Part shown: one piece after another, positions 30,281 through 39,812 of the stretch
Position numbering within the stretch: position 1 is the first letter of the stretch
Layout of the letters: every line of letters begins with the position of its first letter
Origin: Parietichytrium sp. I65-24A
Lineage: Eukaryota; Sar; Bigyra; Thraustochytrida; Thraustochytriidae
Assembly (NCBI GenBank): GCA_012862575.1
Contig: BLSF01000016.1
Coordinates: forward strand, 372,001 to 436,000
Length of the DNA stretch: 64,000 bases
Direction of reading: 5' to 3'
Notes under the pieces: model-generated
What the model was told of the DNA's origin: nothing
The model's input: only the letters and a program-made list of their open reading frames with translations
Database searches by the model: none
Translations under genes and position numbers: made by a program

Positions 30281-33200
30281 ATGTCCTCCGCGCACCCCGG
30301 AAGTGGGACTGGGACTGGGACTGGGACGCAAGGTGTCCTCGCGGGCAAGTCAGGTTCTGCGGAACGAAAAGTGGCTCTGGCGGCGGCAGTGCATGAGCAG
30401 GCGGCTCGTTTCCTTGCGTGCGTGGAGTCGCTGGAGACAAGGTTGAAGGACAAGGAGAATAATAATAATAAGAAGAATGATAAGAAAGATAAGGAGATTG
30501 GGAAGAGCAGCGAGAATGAGGAGATGCTGCCGCCGGCGGAGAAGCGGCAGGTGGTGGAAGTGGCCAGGGAATACGCTAAGGTGGTGAAGGAAGGCAGGGC
30601 CGCAAGCACGATGCAGGAAGTGCGATTCGTGTGCCAATGTCTGCGGCGGCTGGAAGCAGCGCGTGCCAGTGGGCGGAGCGTGAAATGGTGTGGGAATGAG
30701 GGTAAGAATAGTAAGAATGGGAGGCAGGGACTGCTGTTTCCGGACTCAGTGGAGCACTGGGTGCTGTTCGTCTCCACGGCGATGAGCGGGCTTGAAGACT
30801 GCGTGGCCGCGCTGGGGCCGAACGTGTGCGAGTTGGTAGTGAAATTTGATGTGCTGCATGAGTATGGCGGCATCTTTGTGAGGAGGCTGCTGAGCCGGAG
30901 AGCCGCAGGCGCAGCCTCGCAGATGTCGCACATCGCGCCAGTAGACTCGACGCTTGGTTTCTCGCTGCCGTTTCGGAAGGATGCGGACTCGAGGCATAAC
31001 TTCAAGACACGAGAACTCGCTCGGCTGTACACGAACCGGGAGGCCGTGCGCGACAGCTTTCTTAAGGCATTGCGGCTGTTCAAAGACAGTGAAACCCGGC
31101 TGGGCACGGACGCTGGAGCACGGGCGACAAATAAAATGAATGAGAATTATATCGGGCAGATTGCCACCTGCTTTGCGACCTTGGAACGGCTCAACCTCCA
31201 CTGGTTTGCCCAGCTGTTCGTGTCCGAGTTGCTTTTGGTGTGCGTTGTTCCGCACTCTGATGCGGACAAAGAGGTGTCTACGCTGGCAAAAGACCAGGAC
31301 AAAGTGGCCAAGCTCGAGAGCAGATTCCGAGACCTACCGATGGACTCAAACAGCGAAACCGACATAGCGTGCTTTGCCTCGCAGAAATCGCAAGGCAACA
31401 ACGGGAATAAGAATGTCGGGTCAAACAACAAAGGCAGGAAGAGGGTACCTCTCACCATGCTGGGCATGAACACGAGTAAAAGCCCGGCTGTCAGCAAAGG
31501 TTGTGTTGCAGACAGAAACATTAACACAGGTGGCAACCAGCGAAAAACAACCGTCATCAAGCCGTACGCTGATCCGGCTTCCACAAACTCTGCTCCGACG
31601 AAAGCCCCAGCATGGCGACATCCTTTCGAAGTCGGCGCCTTTCACAACGACGAAGCGTTCTTTGCAACGTTTCTTGCCGAGTGCGACAACTATCGCCTCA
31701 ACTCCTTAGTGGAGGCTTTAATACTCTCGGAACTCCTCAAACTGAATGAACCAGCTGAGGTGATCTCTCTTTCGAGTGGGAACCCGCTCTTGTTTTCTCG
31801 ACGGCTTGTTGCGGCCAAAGTTTTGGGGAAATTTTTGGGCTACTTGGCATTCTCCCCGAACTACTCATCAGATGACGATGTCTACGGCAATGGCACCATA
31901 GCATACAATTCTACATTCGGCGACGCCATCTCTGCTGCAGAGAATGTCCAAGTCAGCCTTATCAATATGGTTCTGGACGCCTTGCAAGAGAGCAAGAGGA
32001 CAGGAACCTTACTATTCACTGTCTCGTGGGCGTGCACTTTTCTGGAAATGTCCAAACCAGATCGGATCTCCCGGTCCGTCGGGGCGTTCCAATCTTGTCT
32101 GCTCTTTCTAAGCCAAGTCAGGTGCCAGATAGGAAGAGAGAGCACCACCGATCTTTTCGTTACAGATACCATCGAAGCCCTCTTCGTGAACATTCAAGAG
32201 ACCGCGCTTCTCACAGCATCATCGGACGCAAAATTAGAGATGTCTAGCGCTTTGTCCGCAATTGATGTCAAAGCCCTTCAAAGCCGAGAATTCTTTCGGC
32301 TGGCCTGGCATCCAGCGGAGCAGATCAGAGCACTCCTTGCAAAAGCATTGTCAACGATCTCAACTACTCGCATTCCTAGTCAGGCGGGCCCAGACTTTGG
32401 AGCGCAAGCGACACACAACTCCATGGCCATGCTTGATCAAGAGGAGATTACCACATTTGATGTTGCCGGCCAGCACATCCCTCACGCGGTGCCACAAGTA
32501 CAGCCTTTCGCCAAGATCCGGCAAAAGCTGCACAGCGAGTCACTGCAAGATCAACTAAAGACAGCCTTCCTGCACCAAAATCCGGAAATTTCTCGGATCA
32601 TTGAATTTTGTGCAGACACACTGTCGAAAAATTTTGTCCACCAAGTCACTGATGAAAGGCAGTGCAGTCAAGTGCATCAGGCCATCAGGGAGGCATTCCA
32701 GTCTGGAGCCCCGAACGTGGACGCGGTCGCGCAGCACAAGGCGATGTGGTCCATCCTTCACAATGTAGACGAACAACTGATGCCACCGATAAAGGCCATC
32801 GTAGCAAATCTGAGCCCACGCGACGCCCCGAGAGAGGTTGTGTGTGCTTCTATCCAGCTGTGCTTCAAGACTTGTAAAGATAGAGTTGTGCATAGTCTCT
32901 GTTCGTGCCTTCCTGCCATTGTCAAGCAGCAGCTGGAATCCGAAAGCCGGAGAGCACGCAAAGAGATGGACCAGTTATCAAAGTGCCACAATGGGCCAGA
33001 CGCAAAGTGGCCTTTGAGGAGTTTAATTGCTTTTGTCGATGCTCAAACGCAAGGATTTAATCTGGAATATAAGGTGGAGACACTGAAGCGCCGCTTGGAC
33101 GAGTCTGAAGAGGCTACGTGGCAGGAAAGTGCGCTCAAAGAGCTTTGCAGCGACTTGGCAGATAAAAAGACCTTGACCTTGGGCTTGGAGTTTGTTATTC

Positions 33201-33406
33201 ACGGTTTGAACATGAAGTGGTTCCAGGTCAAGAACCTCACCGATCGAGAGAGGCTTGAGTTGGTATCGTGCATCCTGAAAGCGACGGAGTCTGCGGACAT
33301 TAGTGCAGCGCGCAAGGTGGAGATTGAGAAATGCTTGCATGAAACCCTCAAATGCATTCAATCTTGTGCACCCTCCGATTGGGCCCCTACAGTTCTCGTG
33401 TGGTGA
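30281..33406 (+). CDS. CDAN1: Codanin-1-like protein
   Basis: The protein has 1041 aa in one exon. The ATG at 30281 has a good context (CCACCATGT). The C-terminal third (nt about 32510-32960) matches the style of the codanin-1 C-terminal domain: LKTAFLHQNPEISRIIEFCA, then DTLSKNFVHQV, comparable with the [21 protein letters not shown] block of animal codanin-1. Around nt 31620-31740 a block reading DEAFFATFLAECDNYRLNSLV also fits the family. At residues 385-395 a basic GRKRVPLTMLG resembles the B-domain motif by which HIRA, CAF-1 and codanin-1 bind histone chaperone ASF1. Codanin-1 sequesters ASF1 and limits histone supply; it also pairs with CDIN1. The N-terminus is GT-repeat and Asn/Lys-rich low complexity. 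The homology was judged from memory, so it is moderate. Confidence 0.62.
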   Translation: MSSAHPGSGTGTGTGTQGVLAGKSGSAERKVALAAAVHEQAARFLACVESLETRLKDKENNNNKKNDKKDKEIGKSSENEEMLPPAEKRQVVEVAREYAKVVKEGRAASTMQEVRFVCQCLRRLEAARASGRSVKWCGNEGKNSKNGRQGLLFPDSVEHWVLFVSTAMSGLEDCVAALGPNVCELVVKFDVLHEYGGIFVRRLLSRRAAGAASQMSHIAPVDSTLGFSLPFRKDADSRHNFKTRELARLYTNREAVRDSFLKALRLFKDSETRLGTDAGARATNKMNENYIGQIATCFATLERLNLHWFAQLFVSELLLVCVVPHSDADKEVSTLAKDQDKVAKLESRFRDLPMDSNSETDIACFASQKSQGNNGNKNVGSNNKGRKRVPLTMLGMNTSKSPAVSKGCVADRNINTGGNQRKTTVIKPYADPASTNSAPTKAPAWRHPFEVGAFHNDEAFFATFLAECDNYRLNSLVEALILSELLKLNEPAEVISLSSGNPLLFSRRLVAAKVLGKFLGYLAFSPNYSSDDDVYGNGTIAYNSTFGDAISAAENVQVSLINMVLDALQESKRTGTLLFTVSWACTFLEMSKPDRISRSVGAFQSCLLFLSQVRCQIGRESTTDLFVTDTIEALFVNIQETALLTASSDAKLEMSSALSAIDVKALQSREFFRLAWHPAEQIRALLAKALSTISTTRIPSQAGPDFGAQATHNSMAMLDQEEITTFDVAGQHIPHAVPQVQPFAKIRQKLHSESLQDQLKTAFLHQNPEISRIIEFCADTLSKNFVHQVTDERQCSQVHQAIREAFQSGAPNVDAVAQHKAMWSILHNVDEQLMPPIKAIVANLSPRDAPREVVCASIQLCFKTCKDRVVHSLCSCLPAIVKQQLESESRRARKEMDQLSKCHNGPDAKWPLRSLIAFVDAQTQGFNLEYKVETLKRRLDESEEATWQESALKELCSDLADKKTLTLGLEFVIHGLNMKWFQVKNLTDRERLELVSCILKATESADISAARKVEIEKCLHETLKCIQSCAPSDWAPTVLVW

Positions 33407-33617
33407 CCAACGTGGAACAACTCTTTTACCAAACCGAAGAAACGTGCTCCACGACGGATGAAATGACTTCACCTTTGAAAAAATGGCAGCGGTTAAAGAA
33501 GGAATTCATTTGGAGGACTTTTAACCTCTGACAGAAAGGGGATGCAACAAGTGTATACAAGGAATACTAATTATTCCACAAAATCTATCGCTGAGAAAAT
33601 ACCGCAGAGGGGCGCTA

Positions 33618-35511
33618 CTACATGCGGTACCTTTCGCCAAGAATGTGTGACATGGACATTATCTGCTTGGAAGTTTTCAAGTGCGGAGTTTCCCCAAACA
33701 CAGCCTCCTTTAAAACTTGCCACACTTCAGCCCACGAGCGATGCTCAAAGTCGTGCATATAGAATCCTGCCAAAAAGGAGAGCCAGCTCATCTCGTTCAA
33801 GAGTCTGGTGAACATATCCTTACTCTCGATTGCTTTTGGCGGGATGCGCTCGCCGTACACCGCGTAATTGGCATAAACTAAAAACCTTTGACGATTACTT
33901 CCCCCGAGCGCATCATTGAGATCTTTGATGAGATGCCAAACCTTCATGACAAAGATCATGTCTCCCGGCAATTGCTCTGCAAGCGAGCCGATATCTTTGA
34001 AGCTGAGCGACTGGATTCCAAGCCGCTCCTTCAGCTCGGTAACTTTTTCTGGGGGCATGCTCGTGGCTTCGCCTAAAGAAGCTTTGGTATCTGCTGAGCG
34101 ATTGATGAGCATGAACGGCAAAAGTTGCCAAAGCTGACCCATGCCCATCTGTTGTGACGCATCGCGAACTACTTTTTCGTCCTGCATGATCATGCCTCGC
34201 CACAATTTGCAATTGTTGATTCGAAAGTCTTGACTGAGCTCCCGATATAGCCCGTGATCTAGCAACACGAGTTGCATCGACCGCTTTTTTATTCTCTTTC
34301 GCCAGGTCCACGGACGCAGGAACCGCCAAAACGCTTCGCGCAGATCGCACCACAAGGATTTCGGCGTATCAACAGGCACCACGAACTATCGAGAACCAAA
34401 AATAAAACGAATGTCAGCTGCCGAAACGAAATGTAGCTGCAACTACAGCTTTTTAAAAGAGTGACCGGAACGTACCATGTTGCCAGGGTGTGGGTCGGCA
34501 TGCACAAACCCATATTTGAATACCATCGCGCCAAATGCCTCCCTGCAGCGTTACAAATTGGGCCGCAGCGGGTGTGCGTTAGTCTCTGCGCACACTTTTT
34601 TCCATACACGAGAAAACCTTTCTCTACACTTACAACGTGAGCCGAGCAGCTTCCTTGGTATCAACCCCGTTCTCCAAAAGCCGGCTAGTTTGATGTATCG
34701 GTATCCCAGAGATGTATTCCATGCAAATAACCTTTCGGCTAGTGAGATTCCAATAGATCTCGGGAACTCGCACCTTTCCACCCAAGTACGGGTCGCTGTC
34801 GAAGTTCTGTTTACATCGCTGGCAATTTTGGGCTTCTTGAAGAAAGTCGAGCTCAGAAACAAGATTCTTCTCAAATTCTTCGACAGCCCAAGCAAGGGAG
34901 AAATTCTCCTCGGGAAATAACCGTCCAGCAAGCCAGTCAAAGAACTTGACTAGAGAAACGTCGCTTTTGAGAATCTTCTCCAAATCGTGGTGCTGAACTT
35001 TAAGCGCCACTTGTGTCCCATCCTTCAACTTGACTCGGTGAACCTGGGCCAGGGACGCGCAGCCAATGGGTTCCGCCTCCACCTCCGAAATGTACTTCTC
35101 CATGGCATCCTCCCCGAGTTCTTCCTGAATCACAGCCAGCACCTCCTGTCGAGATCTTTTTGGGGCCTTATCTTGCAGCACTTTGAGAGCAATAATGTAC
35201 TCCGGGGGCACGGCTCCCTTCAGGCTTGCCGCATGCTGAGCGAATTTAATAAACATTCCCCCATTACGCCTGCACAGCTCCAAGACCACCTGCGCGCCTC
35301 GCAAATGCGCTTCGTGCCACATACGCTCTTGCTTGCGTGCATTCCCATTTGGCCCGTCCAACACGCCACATTCCCACGCCGTGCGCTTGTAGTCTGCAGC
35401 AACCCTCGTGAACGCAGCAGCTGCCACCATACCCCTGCGGACTCTGTCATCTTGCCATCCCGCAGCCGCCAAGCCCGCGACCGCCACGGATCCCACGGCA
35501 AACTTCCTCAT
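33618..35511 (-). CDS. ADCK1: ADCK1-like (UbiB/ABC1) atypical kinase, three exons
   Basis: Exons are 35511-34634, 34542-34476 and 34385-33618; together they give 1713 nt and 570 aa. Introns have GT-AG ends and compatible phases (2, then 0). The first in-frame ATG is 35511. The N-terminus is a hydrophobic/basic stretch that could be a mitochondrial signal. Family motifs: a KxGQ-type helix reads IKFAQ (Lys89-Gln92, Gly replaced by Ala), the Ala-rich loop reads IGCASLAQVH (149-158), then VALKVQ (Lys171), FVHADPHPGN (305-314) and LLDHGLY (Asp358). The middle FLQEAQN and the end fit ADCK1 rather than ADCK3/4. UbiB kinases act in mitochondria; ADCK1 affects cristae and lipid metabolism, and its relatives promote coenzyme Q synthesis. 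The 67-nt middle exon encodes exactly the catalytic-loop segment. The gene ends 211 bp from the codanin-like gene, tail to tail. Confidence 0.92.
34386..34475 (-). other. ADCK1 intron 2 (90 nt)
   Basis: Donor GTACGT and acceptor TCGATAG; a branch-point-like GCTGACA precedes a T-rich tract. Phase 0, joining the GNM and FVV codons. Removal restores the family-expected reading HADPHPGN followed by a hydrophobic strand. Confidence 0.88.
34543..34633 (-). other. ADCK1 intron 1 (91 nt)
   Basis: Donor GTAAGT, acceptor GCTGCAG, and a branch-point-like GACTAAC about 30 nt before the acceptor. Phase 2; the split codon becomes TTG (Leu), joining ARLT to EAFGAM. Confidence 0.88.
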
Positions 35512-36530
35512 CGTCGCCTTCACCAACGCCACGCAGTATAGACGCACGCGTCGCACAGGAACACGAAGAGTCACCAGTGACAAAACCCACAACGACAGCA
35601 ACGACAATCCGCCGACCAGGTCAGCAAGTCCAACCCGTACTAGTACACTCCGGCAAGCGTTGGCATTTCCGGCCGATATCCGCTTTCTAGTCTCCAAGGC
35701 GCAAGGTTTCGTCCGAGCCACGTCACCCCGAACTCTGACAACAAACAACTACAACGACAACAACAACGACGAAGACAACAACAACAGTACGTCCACTGCG
35801 GACGCTCTGTTTGCGACTGCCTAACGAAGCGACCGACTTCGCAGAGAGGTGTCCTTCGCCTTCACCTCGCCTTTGCAGTTCAGAGCGCAATGACGTGGGG
35901 AGTGAACCAATAAAAAAAGGAAGAAAAGAAAGTGAAGTGGGAATAAAAAAAAGAATAAAAAAATGTTGAACTGCAAGCGGGAATATCAATCCATTGCACT
36001 GCACGCACTGTGATGAAACTGATGAAACCCAAACACTCTTTCACTTTCACTGCCACTGCCACTGCCAGTGAAACATAATGAATGAAAGCTCGGCACCCGA
36101 GCGTTACTTTTACCTTTACCTGTGTGCATAAACATCTAAACGATAGCCCGCGTTTAAGTGCTTTGTACTCACGACATCTCACAACACTCGCAAGTGATCA
36201 GAGGGCTATTGCAGCCAGTGTCATTAGTGATTTTATCGCTGCGCGCTGTGGGAACACTGGGAGCTATACTCTCCATTCTCTGCATGTCTCGTGCGTGTCA
36301 TGTGTCTCTCGTGTGTCTGTTGTATCATGCCAGTGCCACAGTGCGAGTGTGTGTGTGTGTCTGAATTTACTCTTTCTTGGGTCCATCGACGTCCATTTCC
36401 ATTGTGTGTCGTTCGCGGTGCACGTTCGCTTCTGCTTTCATTGAAGGGGTGCTTCTCAATGAGTAGCTGTAAGTTCCGAGCCAAATGAGGAAGGGTGATT
36501 GCGGATTGATTGCGGATTGATTGCTTTTTT

Positions 36531-36537
36531 ATGATTA

Positions 36538-36568
<31 letters not shown>

Positions 36569-36569
36569 C
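36531..36569. repeat. GATT tetranucleotide array
   Basis: About eight GATT units, preceded by scattered GCGGATTGATT copies. The same tetranucleotide recurs at several other places in the window. Confidence 0.92.
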
Positions 36570-36760
36570 TGAACGAGCTTGAGATGTGGATGCCCTGGAT
36601 ACTCTGGATACCACGGACGTCGTAGTTGCCAAGTTCCACCTTTTCACGTATCCAGGCACATCCACGTTTCCACATTTCACCGAGCCAGCAATGCTCCGCG
36701 ATAGTGATACGAGTTCGGAGGGGATGGACCGAAAGCAGCAACAGCTCCTGCGACAGCAGC

Positions 36761-36803
36761 TCTGCATTCTCTGCATTCTCTGCATTCTCTGCATTCTCTG
36801 CAT
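36761..36803. repeat. 9-bp tandem repeat TCTGCATTC
   Basis: Nearly five perfect copies of TCTGCATTC in direct tandem. The unit is a multiple of three, so open frames run through it on both strands, but nothing else suggests coding. Confidence 0.92.
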
Positions 36804-37105
36804 GCAAGCATATCCAAGCCCGAAAATAGCTCCGATTCTCCTTCCTTTCTCTTTCTCCCTTGCCATCCGTCATCCTCGAAACACGCTTGGCCACATCTCA
36901 CGTACTTTGACAAAAAATATCGAGAAAGAAGCGCTACACAGCGCGGGAGGGAACAGGCGGGCCGAAGAGGAGAACGGAGAGCAGGAGAACAGGAAAACAG
37001 GAGAGCAAGAGAACAGGAGAACAGGAGGAGTCTGTGAGTAGACCGATTTGCGCGCACTCGCAGCAGCGGCAAGAAAAGAGTGCATAAAAAGCAGAGCAAG
37101 GAATC

Positions 37106-37876
37106 ATGGCCGAACACCACGACCACCTGCACGGCGAGGACGACCGCGAAAGCGACTCGGAGAGCGACGACGAGAGGGCCCCGCTGACCGGGTTCGCAGT
37201 GGCCGACCCAGGCTGCCCGCGCATGCTCTACTGGGGCAGTGGCAGTCCGCCAGCCTGGCGCGCGAGGCTGTGCCTGGAGGAGAAGCAGCTGCAGTACAGG
37301 AGCGTGCTGCTCTCGTTCGAGAAGAAACAGCACAAGACGGCGCAAATCCTGTCACTGAATCCGCGCGGGATGGTGCCGATTTTCGTGGACAATGACGTGG
37401 TCATGTACGAGTCGCTGGGGATCATTCAGTACATTGAGCAGGAGTTTGAGACTGGCGTAAAGCTCATGCCGGTGAACAGGAAGCTTCGAGCCAAGGCGCT
37501 CGTGCGGATGAATGAAGCCAACAACGTCAGCGCGGTGGTCGGCGAGGTGGTCTACTACCTCCGCCGCACAGCGCCAGATCAGATCAATGAGTCGTACCTC
37601 AAGGTTAAAAGCGAGGCGCTGTTCAAGGAGATTGCTCTGTGGGAGAGCTACCTCGATGCTGGCGACTTTTTGGCCGGGGAGTCTATTTCGCTGGCTGACG
37701 TGTCTTTCTTCCCAACAATCGCGTACACCGTTCGCCTCGGCTTTGACTTGAGCGGGTTCCCAAGGCTGAGCTCGTACTACCGCCGGATGCTCGAACGCGA
37801 GGGAGTGAAGAACTCGTGGCCACCGCACTGGCTGCGGCAAGAAGGCGCAAAACCTCTTGGAATACTATTTCGCTAA
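37106..37876 (+). CDS. Glutathione S-transferase
   Basis: The protein has 256 aa; the ATG at 37106 follows AATC. Residues 1-30 are acidic and His-rich, an unusual extension before the thioredoxin fold. The GST N-domain begins at MLYWGSGSPPAWRARLCLEE (40-59); Ser45 or Ser47 would activate glutathione. The cis-proline is in NPRGMVPIF (Pro91), and YESLGIIQYI (101-110) holds the Glu-Ser pair that binds the gamma-glutamyl group. The helical C-domain includes FLAGESISLADVSFFP, the usual N-capping box. Length after the extension is that of a canonical cytosolic GST. The family conjugates glutathione to electrophiles or isomerises/dehalogenates aromatics. The Ser-type active site suggests zeta/tau-like or dehalogenase-like enzymes, but the class is uncertain. 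Confidence 0.92.
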   Translation: MAEHHDHLHGEDDRESDSESDDERAPLTGFAVADPGCPRMLYWGSGSPPAWRARLCLEEKQLQYRSVLLSFEKKQHKTAQILSLNPRGMVPIFVDNDVVMYESLGIIQYIEQEFETGVKLMPVNRKLRAKALVRMNEANNVSAVVGEVVYYLRRTAPDQINESYLKVKSEALFKEIALWESYLDAGDFLAGESISLADVSFFPTIAYTVRLGFDLSGFPRLSSYYRRMLEREGVKNSWPPHWLRQEGAKPLGILFR

Positions 37877-38564
37877 GGCGGTCTGTCCTTTCGTGTCGGG
37901 ACACGCCAGAATTCGAAGAGTTAAATTATTTTGTATGTAAAACCAGCAAAACCAAAACACCAAGTGTCTGCCAAAATCAACTTTGAAGAAACCACCAGAC
38001 TTGCTTTCTTTTTCACAATCTGTCAATCAAAAAGCACTTTCCTCCCTCTCATGAGAACACAGAGAGAAGAGAAGAGAATTTTCAAAGTGCAAGAGCTTTT
38101 TTTTTTTAGATAATAACAAAACTAATCTTCCAGCCCATCTATCCCTTTCGCAATTTCAAATTAGGTGCGGGAAAGTGAGGGGTGGAAGAAATGTAGAGGG
38201 TGCTCTCCGTGACACATTGATCAGTTCTCAAGAAGTTTCATAGCGATCAATCGAAAATCATAAAGTTTCTCAAACAGGAGAGAGAGAATGGCGACGAGGG
38301 GAACAGTGCCGGATGGAAAGTATTTGGGAGGACAGCAGACTTTGAAAACGCAAAGCACAGAATCCGATGTATCTAGCGAGCCACAGAAGCATCTTCCGAC
38401 GACGGCTTTAGCAAAAACAGCTGCATCAACTAGTGGACATCTCCACGCTCCGAAATCTGCAATTCGCCTGGTCCAATTTTCTTTCCTCCGCCACGTTCCC
38501 TCTCCAAACAACAGTTGAACGACGAGTGGAATTCGCCAATAAATCTGTCAGGCTTGACTTTCAT
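37877..38564. other. Convergent spacer, GST/cyclin
   Basis: This is the 3' region of both neighbours. A T-rich run is at 38098-38107. A plus-strand frame of 76 codons from the ATG at 38288 to 38518 is hydrophilic and could be a small gene or just 3' untranslated sequence. There is no family match and it was not called. Confidence 0.4.
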
Positions 38565-39812
38565 CTAAGCCTGTTGATGGCGTTCATAGCCGTGCTCGCC
38601 AAAGTATGCTGGAACAGGTTTCACACTGTTGTACAGCTGTTGTGCATTGGAAGTCATGGTCACTGGGCCTCCAAGGCTAGCCAGTGAATGCATGGACTCA
38701 TCAGAAGAGTGCTTCATGATGCCCGAATTGTGCACGCCAGAAATTTGGTGTTCCTGCACATGGAACTCATACTCGTCGCCAAAACTTCCCTTTTCGTGCT
38801 CAGGGTAGAACTGCTGTGTCTCCTCCAGATCCATCTCCTCCTGATGGCGGAGATCTTCTACGCCAGTCGGGGAGACCACCTCAGGCCTCGAAGGGTCGGG
38901 GGCCATGGTAACCATTTCATGGAAAAGATCAAGCATGAAATTCTTGCACTCCAACACGGAGGCTGCAGACGGCTCCACGTAAATGCGCACACACTCAAAC
39001 CACGACGTTGGATCGGCGCGGCAAGTCTCAAACGCGCACAGAATTGCAGCAGCGGCCTGGACGCTGGGTAGATAGCTGATAAGCTTGTACTCTGGAATAC
39101 TCACATCAAAAAATGCAGAGCTATCCTCTTCGATCTTTGCCCGCAGCTGCTCGTCCTGGATAAACTCGAGGTAATGTGTCATCACCGCCTGGGGAGTCAC
39201 CGGCACGATTTCCCACTGGATAGCGCGAAGAATGTCCAGCTCCATCAGCTTGATATCAGACTCGAGGTATGCGCCACCTGCAAGGTCGCGCAACTCGTTC
39301 ATGTGAATTGGCCAGGTCTCGTGCAACTTGCTTGCGATGAAAACGCAAGCAATGCCCAAAAGCTGCATAACGCTTTTTCTGATACTCCTGCAGCTGAGAT
39401 AGCGGTCCATGATGTTGATGGCGACCGAGATAGTGTCCTGCGTCATGCCATATGCCTCCTCGAACTCCAAAAGCCACAGCGTCATTTTGTTGCGCCACAA
39501 AACCTGCATCCCGTCACGCTGCACTGCGTCAATGTAGTTTGGGTTTGGCTGATAGCGCGCCTCCTTTTTCAGCATGTTTATTATTCGTTCCCGAAGGTCT
39601 GCTTCGCTGAGGCGAATCACTTCAGCCCCAGTCTGCACGTCACGGGAAACAGAGCACAGGTCTTCCTCGCTCTCCATTGATTGGTTCGAGCAGGACTTTG
39701 CAGATCTCGTCTGCTCTATAACGCGATAGTCCATATCGCTCTTGAAGGTGCATGTCTCCAGCTGCCCGCAGCTAAAGCTGCGCCGGAGATGCTGCGAGTC
39801 TTCAAGCTCCAT
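38565..39812 (-). CDS. Cyclin (D-type-like)
   Basis: The protein has 415 aa from the ATG at 39812, the first in frame. The N-terminal cyclin box spans about 75-202, with WLLEFEEAYGM (113-123), INIMDRYLS (132-140), IACVFIASKLHETWP (154-168, holding the conserved Lys of the KxxE-type CDK contact) and ELDILRAIQWEI (191-202). The C-terminal box runs about 204-305 and includes SYLPSVQAAAAIL, typical of D-type and plant CycD proteins. Such cyclins activate a CDK in G1. No LxCxE retinoblastoma-binding motif is visible near the N-terminus, where plant and animal D cyclins carry one. The C-terminal 110 residues are acidic and Gln/His/Ser-rich without a clear PEST block. The cyclin call is firm; the subtype is tentative. 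Confidence 0.9.
   Translation of the reverse strand: MELEDSQHLRRSFSCGQLETCTFKSDMDYRVIEQTRSAKSCSNQSMESEEDLCSVSRDVQTGAEVIRLSEADLRERIINMLKKEARYQPNPNYIDAVQRDGMQVLWRNKMTLWLLEFEEAYGMTQDTISVAINIMDRYLSCRSIRKSVMQLLGIACVFIASKLHETWPIHMNELRDLAGGAYLESDIKLMELDILRAIQWEIVPVTPQAVMTHYLEFIQDEQLRAKIEEDSSAFFDVSIPEYKLISYLPSVQAAAAILCAFETCRADPTSWFECVRIYVEPSAASVLECKNFMLDLFHEMVTMAPDPSRPEVVSPTGVEDLRHQEEMDLEETQQFYPEHEKGSFGDEYEFHVQEHQISGVHNSGIMKHSSDESMHSLASLGGPVTMTSNAQQLYNSVKPVPAYFGEHGYERHQQA

Larger units (their letters stand above)
35512..37105. other. Divergent spacer with dense simple repeats
   Basis: This 1.6-kb gap separates the ADCK1 and GST starts. It includes an AAC/GAC-rich patch (35745-35790), a GTGTGT patch (36348-36360), a GATT array (36531-36569), a 9-bp tandem repeat (36761-36803) and a purine-rich GGAGAACAG-type repeat (36970-37030). 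Open frames here run through these repeats and were rejected. Confidence 0.5.

Noticed and set aside
30187-31107. 306-codon frame antisense to the codanin-like gene
   Set aside because: It is a shadow of the GC-rich first third of the called gene, without domain features.
38288-38518. 76-codon hydrophilic plus-strand frame
   Set aside because: It lies in a convergent 3' region with no homology or conserved feature, so it is too short to call.
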